Below are positions 57,228 to 64,000 of a stretch of DNA of 64,000 nt, one piece after another. The stretch covers positions 15,139,661 through 15,203,660 of the forward strand of contig CM032663.1 in assembly GCA_019095985.1 (NCBI GenBank), written 5' to 3'. How positions within the stretch are numbered: position 1 is the first letter of the stretch; every line of letters starts with the position of its first letter. Position numbers and translations under genes: made by a program. The stretch is from Streblospio benedicti. Its lineage: Eukaryota; Annelida; Polychaeta; Spionida; Spionidae. The notes below the pieces were generated by a model. The model was given only the letters and a program-made list of their open reading frames with translations. It was not told where the DNA came from and searched no databases.

Positions 57228-60200
57228 TTACATTGGTTCATTGGTGTTGGCTCTATCTTCACAGGTATCACTGCTGACTCTCTTAAATTTCAAAATGTAT
57301 TCTGTATACGTCAGTCCAAGTTCGTGGGCCTCTAAATTACAAACATCCGTCTGAAAAAAAAAATCTATGGGTTAACTACTAAAAGACAATGCACATCATG
57401 TTCAATATAAAAAAATGATGATATATTATATAAAAACATTGTCCACACTAGATATACAATTACTCTGGCATGAATGGTCTACCTTTTGAAATATTTGTAT
57501 TAGAGCTGAAAAGCTATAATAAAAAGTAAGTACTGTAGAACATCTCTATTAAGACCATTCAGAGGCTGGCCTCCAGTGATCTCAATAGGGGGGTGGTCTT
57601 TACATCGAGATTCATATTGAGCTGAAGGTTAGGGACCATGAGAAAAGGGACCATGAAAAATGGTCATCATATGAAGGTGGTCTCTTTAAAGAGGTACATG
57701 TAGTCTTAATAGGAGGTTCTAATGTATAAATATTTTGGACTAGTTTGTTTTTGAGAACCCATATCAACAGCATAGAAAGAATAAAAAGAACAAAACGCTT
57801 TAAAACAAAACAAAACTTACAAACTTTGGTACTTACGAGAACCTTATCTGCTACCCTTAAGCGGTATGTCGTTAGAACGGTGTAGTATCCCACTGGCAGG
57901 TTCCACTCATTGGGACCACCTTCAATCGCCTGCACGACGCCCAGTCCCACCCCATTTGGTGTGGGGCATGTGTTGTGTTCATAGTAGTCAGATGTCGGCT
58001 GCTGGCAAAGTGTCACTTTGGCCATCTCAGGAAGCCTGTAAATAGAGAAATTTATTGACAGAGGTGGTCTCTTCATGGACGTTTGCAGTATATTGCCGTC
58101 TTACGGAATTGATCTCTTTGCAGAAAGGCTTCTTTAAATATTGGAAGTTCTACTGTACAAATAACATGCTAATAGTAGATACATGTAATACAAGTAGCAT
58201 GCTAAAAGGTGATCATTGCGAGTGGGAACAACTGACAAATGTTCATGATGTAGTTGACAAGAAACGAAATGAAAGAAATTTCAAGATGAGCAATATCGAG
58301 ATACAGGTCTGATACTTCCACAAACTGCATGGTGATCTTTGCGAACAGGAACATCAAAGAATATTCATAATGTAGTTGAGAGGAAACGAAACTAAGGAAT
58401 AGGTGATGTAGGATTATAAAATAGGAGGTTGGGTGGCTTGAGAGGTAAGTCAAAAAAAGCTGTATGCATGAATACCGGGAAGGAAGATATAAAAGAAAAT
58501 TCGAGATGAGCAATATTAAGATAACGATACTCACACAAACTGCATGGTGATCATGGCGAGCGGAAACACGTGGCTGAGCGGCACGTAGTACACGTACTTG
58601 CCGCCCGTGCCGCTGCGGCACCCGCTGTTGGCGCAGTAGTCACTGTCCAGCGTGCGGTTGATCTGCTTGATGACCACCGGCACCAGCTTGGACGACAGGA
58701 TCGCTGGCAGACGGCAAAGAAAAACGTATTAGTTGATATTCGTAGGCTTTGTCTTTAATTTCATCCATATTTGATAATGTGGTATGCATGTACATGACTG
58801 TAACAATGATGATAGCAAATATAGATCTATAAAAACTGAATCAGAATATCAAATGAAGGAAGACATGCGTGTCACATGTTAAAATAAAGATAATATTGAG
58901 AGAGGGATGTTTATTATCACATAAATATGAGGCGAGTACAAATATGAAATGAAATTATCAAAGAATGTGTGTCTTAATCAGTGGAAAATAGCAGTTAAAT
59001 CTTATTGCTCATGGATACTGCGTACAATTGCAATATTGTTATGAAGTAGAATAAAGAAACCCACAAGTTGAAATGATTTTGCGATAACAATTATCTATAA
59101 AATAATGATCACAAGTACCGGTTCAGCAAGCTCATTGCAAACTGAGAAATCAGGGTAAGTTTTTGAGAATCCAAAATTTATCTAAAGGGGATGGACAGTA
59201 AAAACATAACGATTGTGTTAATTGTTTTGGACTCAGGTATATATCAACAGATGTGCTTATGTCATCAGACTTCTGACTCCAAGTCAAGTAAGGTTTATGT
59301 CAGTCACCCGTGGAATTTGAACACATGACCATATGGCACTGTTGCCAACCAGTTCCTGCTTACACACTACTCTACTCCACCACCAGAAGTAAATTAGAAA
59401 ATGGTGTAGTGGACTAGTCAGTTAGCCTGAACTGCTAGGATATTTGGTGTTGTATAGTCATGGGTTTGAATCTCACCACAGACTTGAGTGATATCGTCCT
59501 TACCTGACTTTGAGTCATAAGTCTAATGACGTAATTACTACATCCCGGTGCAGAAAAGCATTTGTATTTAGAATGCACTTTAATTCTCAAAGCAAACGCA
59601 TACAAGGACGTATACAAGGACAAAACACTTTTTTGTGTGTATCCAAAAATCGGTTGTTTCACTAAATGTAAGTAAGAAATGTTACCTCGTTTCCTCCTGT
59701 AGGCGATCAGATCATTCTGCTGCTCTACAGTCACATGTGGGAATCCGTCCATCACCACAGGCGTCGGTATACGCTTCGGCGTCTTGTTCACTGGCGTTTT
59801 CTGCATACAAAAATATTGAAAATCACATAGGTGATTTAGGGATTATAGAAAAGGAGGTTGGGTGGCTTGAGAGATAAGTCAAAGAAAGCTGTATGCAACT
59901 ATGCATGAATACATGTACATTGCTTTAGCGTTTTAAGAATACAGAAATTTTGAAAATCACACTGGTGATTCAGAAAAGGAGGATGGGTGGATTGAAAGGT
60001 ACCGGGTAAGTCAAAGAAAAATGTACGTTGTGTATACATGAATGTGTCATGCAGTTGTTAAAAAACACAAACTTGTAATTTTGGGTGCTGAAAAGGTGTA
60101 GTGCTGTAAATCCATCGAAGTTCAATTCTCACCATTAGAGTATCAATTGTTCATAAACTGGTTGGTTAATCATTTTAGATAGACGAATGTAAGTATTCAG

Positions 60201-63200
60201 AGTGCAATGAAAATTGAAAATCTATATTTTCAAAGCGATTCTTACATCAGGAAGTGAGTAGACTCCATCAATCATCACCGGGTTGCCACGAGAATCATAC
60301 TCATATGGTCCCTTTGTACCTCCTCGAGACTTGTCTAGAGTATCTGAATCGAAATAAAGAATTGATTGTTAAGCAATGTTTTAAATAAATATATTTCAAA
60401 AGATTTCATGAATTTTTTACTATTTCACATCCAGTAAAAACAAATTTAAAATGTATTAAATGTAAATTGGTTATGTTTGAGCTAGCATATTAGAAAAGAA
60501 AGCTGAGATTTTTGTTTTTATTCTGCCACCATTTATTTGAATTATTTAATACACATCTACACTACTTACATAACTACCACTTTGTAAAAATGAAGCACTT
60601 CTAAGTTAAATCGACGATGTTTTGTTGATAAGAGCCTAGAAGCCGATGACATTTTTCTAGTTATTAAGTGCATGTGTGAACAAGTGAAAGCTAAATCTAT
60701 AACCCACACATCTAGGAAAGTGCACATGTATCTTCAAAAGAAAACATGACCTACTTCGTATACTAGCTCTTATCATAACCATCTCCTTTGGTTCCACGGT
60801 GGTTGTATCTATTTTTATATTAATTTTGATTAAAAAAATAAGTTAGTTTCAGAAATTGATTTATGTTGCAAGATTTTGAGGACAGTTCACAGATTGCAAT
60901 GCAAGAAATGGATATATAACCATGATTAAAAAGCATCTATATTCTTTATGAAATAGGATAATTCCATAGGTAGTCATATGATTCAAAGCTTACACCCATT
61001 TGAAGGAAAAAAACAGATTTCTAAAAATCTTAAATAAAAGGGCTTTTCTGAGAACGAGGAGATTCACACAATCATCAACCATTTTTAGCATCAATGCCAA
61101 GTACATTCTTGATGATTATCATCATTTTGTCTAACATTCAGTGATGTAAGATTTTAAAATATTGAAAATACTAGTAAATTGAAAGTAAATTTGATAACCA
61201 GAAATTTGAGAGACAGGTGTTAGCTATATATTTCATGCATTAGCGAATTTGGACATATTTCATGCATAGGGTATAGTTCACTGGCAATTTGAAACCAAAT
61301 GAATCACTTTTGAAAAGTAGTATTAAACCATAAAGCATCTTCAACGTACTCTCGCTCTGGTCTGGATCTGCAGGTTTGATTGCTTTGCCGGGCGCCATCT
61401 CCTCCATCCCAGGGTTATCCGTCTCACCACTGTGGGGATAATCACCAGGATCGTCTAGCACCGTGTGACTGGGACAGCAGACGACTACGCACGGTGATTC
61501 AGGACGTAAACATCGAGGAGGTGTGAGAGGGACGGGGCCTCCACCTACAAAATACCCAGGATGATGTTCATTGGGGGCATACGTACCTCTTTTTTTAGTG
61601 GGATTTTCATGGTGATTCAATCAAATTATGTTAAAATATAGTGAAGTTCGTTTGACATTCCAAATTCATGTGAAAAATGGGCCATGAATTAACGCCTAAA
61701 GAACTGAGGCTGTTGAATTAAGACTCATGAAAATTCATGCCCCAACCACTTGTTACCAGACTTAACATGACAACCTCACAAACTAGTGATGTATTTTGAC
61801 AAACGTGTTCAAAATTATTTTCAAATATTTGATGTGTTTTTTCCAATTTTTAATTATTCCAAGTTTTTGAACAATTCATGATTCTAAAATTGAATTTCAA
61901 ATGCTTATCTATCCAAACTTTTTGAAGCACATCAGAAATACAATATATTAATGACCAAAAATAGTGTTAGTAGATTTTGATTTCCTCTAATTGAAAAATA
62001 CATGAATGAAAGTTTTTGTAATCATAGGAAAAACCATATAGGTGTAGACTAATGTATAAGTGCATAATGAATTTTGAAATTTTATGAACAGATTATCTAA
62101 CTATTGGCAAGGGGACTTTCTTGAAGTTACTAAAATGATAACAAAGTTACTAAAATGAAAACATCAACTTCTTATCATATTCATGTACACAATTGAGCTT
62201 ACAAGGGAAAAAAGAATAGTATCAACACAGACAAAGGTTTTCTTTATAATATAACTTAAGAGAATAAGAAGAATATATTGAAATTAGGATCATTTCATGC
62301 TGCTTAACCATATGAAAACACCTCAGCAAGATGTGAAAAGATCAAGTTTTGAAAATATAATTTTGAAAGCTTTGTTTGAAATTGTATAATAATAAAATCA
62401 CATGCTGGCTATAATTTGTAAGATGAGACATTTTACAAGAGATTCTATTCATATATGCTTGCCAAAATTCACATGAATATACATTTATAAACATATACAT
62501 TGTGCTTTCATACTCAAATGCAAATTTGCGCATGAAATAATAAGTAAAACAAAAGAAGAGTGTAAAACCTTTATAAGATGTCTCAAATACATATATATGT
62601 GTCACCTACTAATGAAACCAAATCATAATATATACATGTATTCAAACAGATTTAAAGAGGACAGAATAATTGTGCATCAGCAAATATTTCACCAAAGGGA
62701 TCTGTGTTGTGGGGTTCTGGGGGAGGGGGATTCTGGTGGTCAGGCTTTTCTAGAAAACGACAGCGCAGAATAAATATGAAAACAGCAAGTACCTTCATTT
62801 TACGTATAGAATTCTTTTAGTAGAATTCTTAGCAATAATGTTAATAAATCATTTAATTGAATCACAAACTATAAAAGCTTTTTTTCAACTAAAAAATCAC
62901 GCTCTACAAGAATTTCAATTTACTCATTGAGGGTGAAAAATAAGCTTTTTAAGTATGTCTTTCAATTAAATGGCATAAACTTTATTATCTGTAGCATTTT
63001 AATGTATTCACAGCAATTATTTCGCATCACTTTGAGCAATATCAAGCCTAAAAGTGGCATAAGCAGTGCAACTAATGAACTTCTTAACATGTAGCATAAA
63101 CTTGGGGTTTCACATCTGAATTAGTTTTGGCCTCAAAGGCACATGTTTCAAACACCCACTAGACAAAATTACAAGAAATTCTAAATATATGCTAAATGCA

Positions 63201-63891
63201 CCTATAATGTGGGCAACACTGGGTATTGAAAATCACGCATTAGCTGAGCGTAAATAATAAATTCAATTGCTTACCTGGGTTTATTAAGGCTGTTTCGTTC
63301 GGGTTAGGATTTCTACAATGCAAAATGATCATTGTCAAATAGAGCACTAAATACAACCTTTTGCAAGTAATGCATACCCCATAATCTTCATTAATTTACT
63401 ATCAATAATTTAAGCTTTTTTATGAAAAAAGGAGCTATCACTTTGTATAAAAAGTATTATTGAATTTGTTATTTTAACAGTTCATCTTTATTAAAAGTAT
63501 CATCTTTACATATCAAAATTATTTCTAATATTGCATAATTTTTGCATATTAATTTTTATACATAATCGCATTTAGTTTCATATTTACTTAAATCGATAGA
63601 TTTTCAAAATACAATAAAATAGTAAATCAAACATTTTGATAATTGCAATTAATTACCAGGTAAGTGATATTGAAAACATACTAACTGGCTTAATAGGTAC
63701 ATTACACTGTACATTCTCTACATTTTAAATAATATTGGTACGCTACATGTAAAAAGAAATTTAAAAAAATATTCAAAATGATGAACATGTAAGATTCTTC
63801 GATGATTGAACTATGAACTTACATGCCATAGCCTGGGTCGTCTTCCTGGTGCAGGAAAGAGAGCACTAACACAGTGGTAATACACAACAGA
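57228..63891 (-). CDS. Unrecognised, probably single-pass membrane protein, 5' partial
   Basis: Eight exons in transcript order: 63823-63891, 63275-63312, 61350-61544, 60246-60343, 59686-59800, 58535-58703, 57837-58035, 57228-57350, all with GT-AG borders and matching phases, 335 codons to TAA. The first visible exon reads LLCITTVLVLSFLHQEDDPGY, the end of a membrane or signal segment; the 5' exon lies past the right edge. A Pro/Gly-rich, Cys-containing spacer follows (PPRCLRPESPCVVVCCPSH). Next comes a more folded half: GPYEYDSRGNPVMIDGVY, TPVVMDGFPHVTVEQQNDLI, YCANSGCRSGTGGKYVYYVP, MAKVTLCQQPTSDYYEH and NLPVGYYTVLTTYRLRVADK, with paired cysteines typical of an extracellular domain. NETA and NRTL are N-glycosylation sequons. 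I do not recognise the family; type II or secreted topology is inferred. Confidence 0.75.
57531..57726. mobile_element. Family E element, best copy
   Basis: 196 bases in an intron of the unknown membrane-protein gene. Ends TACTGTAGAACATCTCTATT and the complement of TACATTAGAACCTCCTATT; interior TTCAGAGGCTGGCCTCC, GGGACCATGAGAAAAGGG and GAAGGTGGTCTCTTTAAAG. Other copies or relics: 17270, 20794, 25085, 29344, 33465, 35985 and 58060. Confidence 0.75.
58060..58157. repeat. Family E relic
   Basis: GAGGTGGTCTCTTCATGG ... GGAAGTTCTACTGTA, matching the right part of family E. Confidence 0.55.
58198..58580 (-). repeat. Tandem copies of an exon's 3' end and following intron
   Basis: The true exon end (58535-58575, plus strand ACAAACTGCATGGTGATCATGGCGAGCGGAAAC in pieces) recurs twice in the adjacent intron. 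One copy is at about 58334-58366 (CACAAACTGCATGGTGATC, TTTGCGAACAGGAAC) and one at about 58209-58231 (AGGTGATCATTGCGAGTGGG). Each copy is followed by GTAGTTGA.AAGAAACGAAA and GAGATGAGCAATAT. In the middle copy the donor GTGTGAG has become GTGGAAG. Confidence 0.75.
58405..58485. repeat. GGAGGTTGGGTGGCTTGAG repeat, three copies
   Basis: TAGGTGATGTAGGATTATA ... GGAGGTTGGGTGGCTTGAGA ... AGTCAAAAAAAGCTGTATGC at 58405-58485. It recurs at about 59829-59915 and, more diverged, 59960-60060, all in the introns of the unknown membrane-protein gene. Confidence 0.7.
58704..63822 (-). other. Introns of unknown membrane-protein gene
   Basis: Apart from the exons listed and the short repeats at 59829-60060, the introns (58704-59685, 59801-60245, 60344-61349, 61545-63274, 63313-63822) are AT-rich with no exon, RNA gene or mobile element recognised. 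Confidence 0.45.
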
Positions 63892-64000
63892 CTGCAGTGG
63901 CAGAGAATAAGAACAAGGCCGTGTTAGTACAAAGCATAAACATCGCGCACATCGCTACAGCAGATATGTGCATTCCTAGACCCCAAACACTATGCCAGAA

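Noticed and set aside
58202-58621. 139-codon minus-strand frame
   Set aside because: A different phase from the real exon 58535-58703 and extends through duplicated intron sequence.
1-64000. CRISPR arrays, operons, tRNA or rRNA genes
   Set aside because: Nothing with spacer-repeat periodicity, no operon structure and no recognisable tRNA or rRNA; the genome is eukaryotic.

Overview
This is a stretch of animal nuclear genome, AT-rich, with intron-rich genes, GT-AG introns up to about 4 kb and many small DNA-transposon relics. The genes are clear metazoan families (glycogen branching enzyme, SLC17/VGLUT-like transporter, CDK5RAP2/centrosomin, TRIP4/ASC-1, CYTH-domain protein). The dense palindromic MITEs and moderate protein similarity to vertebrates suggest a marine invertebrate (deuterostome or lophotrochozoan), but the species cannot be fixed from this sequence alone. 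The first ~350 bases look like error-rich contig-end sequence.

Layout, left to right. 806-5409 (+): 3' part of a CYTH-domain (class IV adenylate cyclase/thiamine-triphosphatase-like) gene. Its 4.2 kb intron holds a separate same-strand two-exon gene of unknown function (2337-3730). 7051-17572 (-): complete GBE1, 15 core coding exons plus an alternative first coding exon. 18430-20157: tail of a 5'-truncated LINE, a second LINE tail and a CATA microsatellite. 21337-39496 (+): a 13-14-exon SLC17 transporter of vesicular-glutamate-transporter type. Its introns hold most of the mobile elements, including a hammerhead ribozyme-like motif next to an 81-bp perfect inverted repeat. 44220-50000 (-): a single-exon 1926-codon CDK5RAP2/centrosomin-like gene. 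50932-52937 (+): TRIP4 in two coding exons, divergent from the previous gene over a 0.9 kb shared promoter interval. 57228-63891 (-): eight exons of an unrecognised, probably single-pass membrane protein that continues beyond the right edge.

The genes have no evident shared pathway: this is ordinary eukaryotic gene neighbourhood, not an operon. The most distinctive observations are the hammerhead ribozyme fold with the adjacent foldback, the intronless centrosomal gene among intron-rich neighbours, the nested unknown gene, the duplicated exon ends in the last gene, and several MITE families defined here from their own terminal inverted repeats. All exon models below were built by hand from conserved protein similarity recalled from memory, splice signals and reading-phase continuity; no alignment or transcript data were available.
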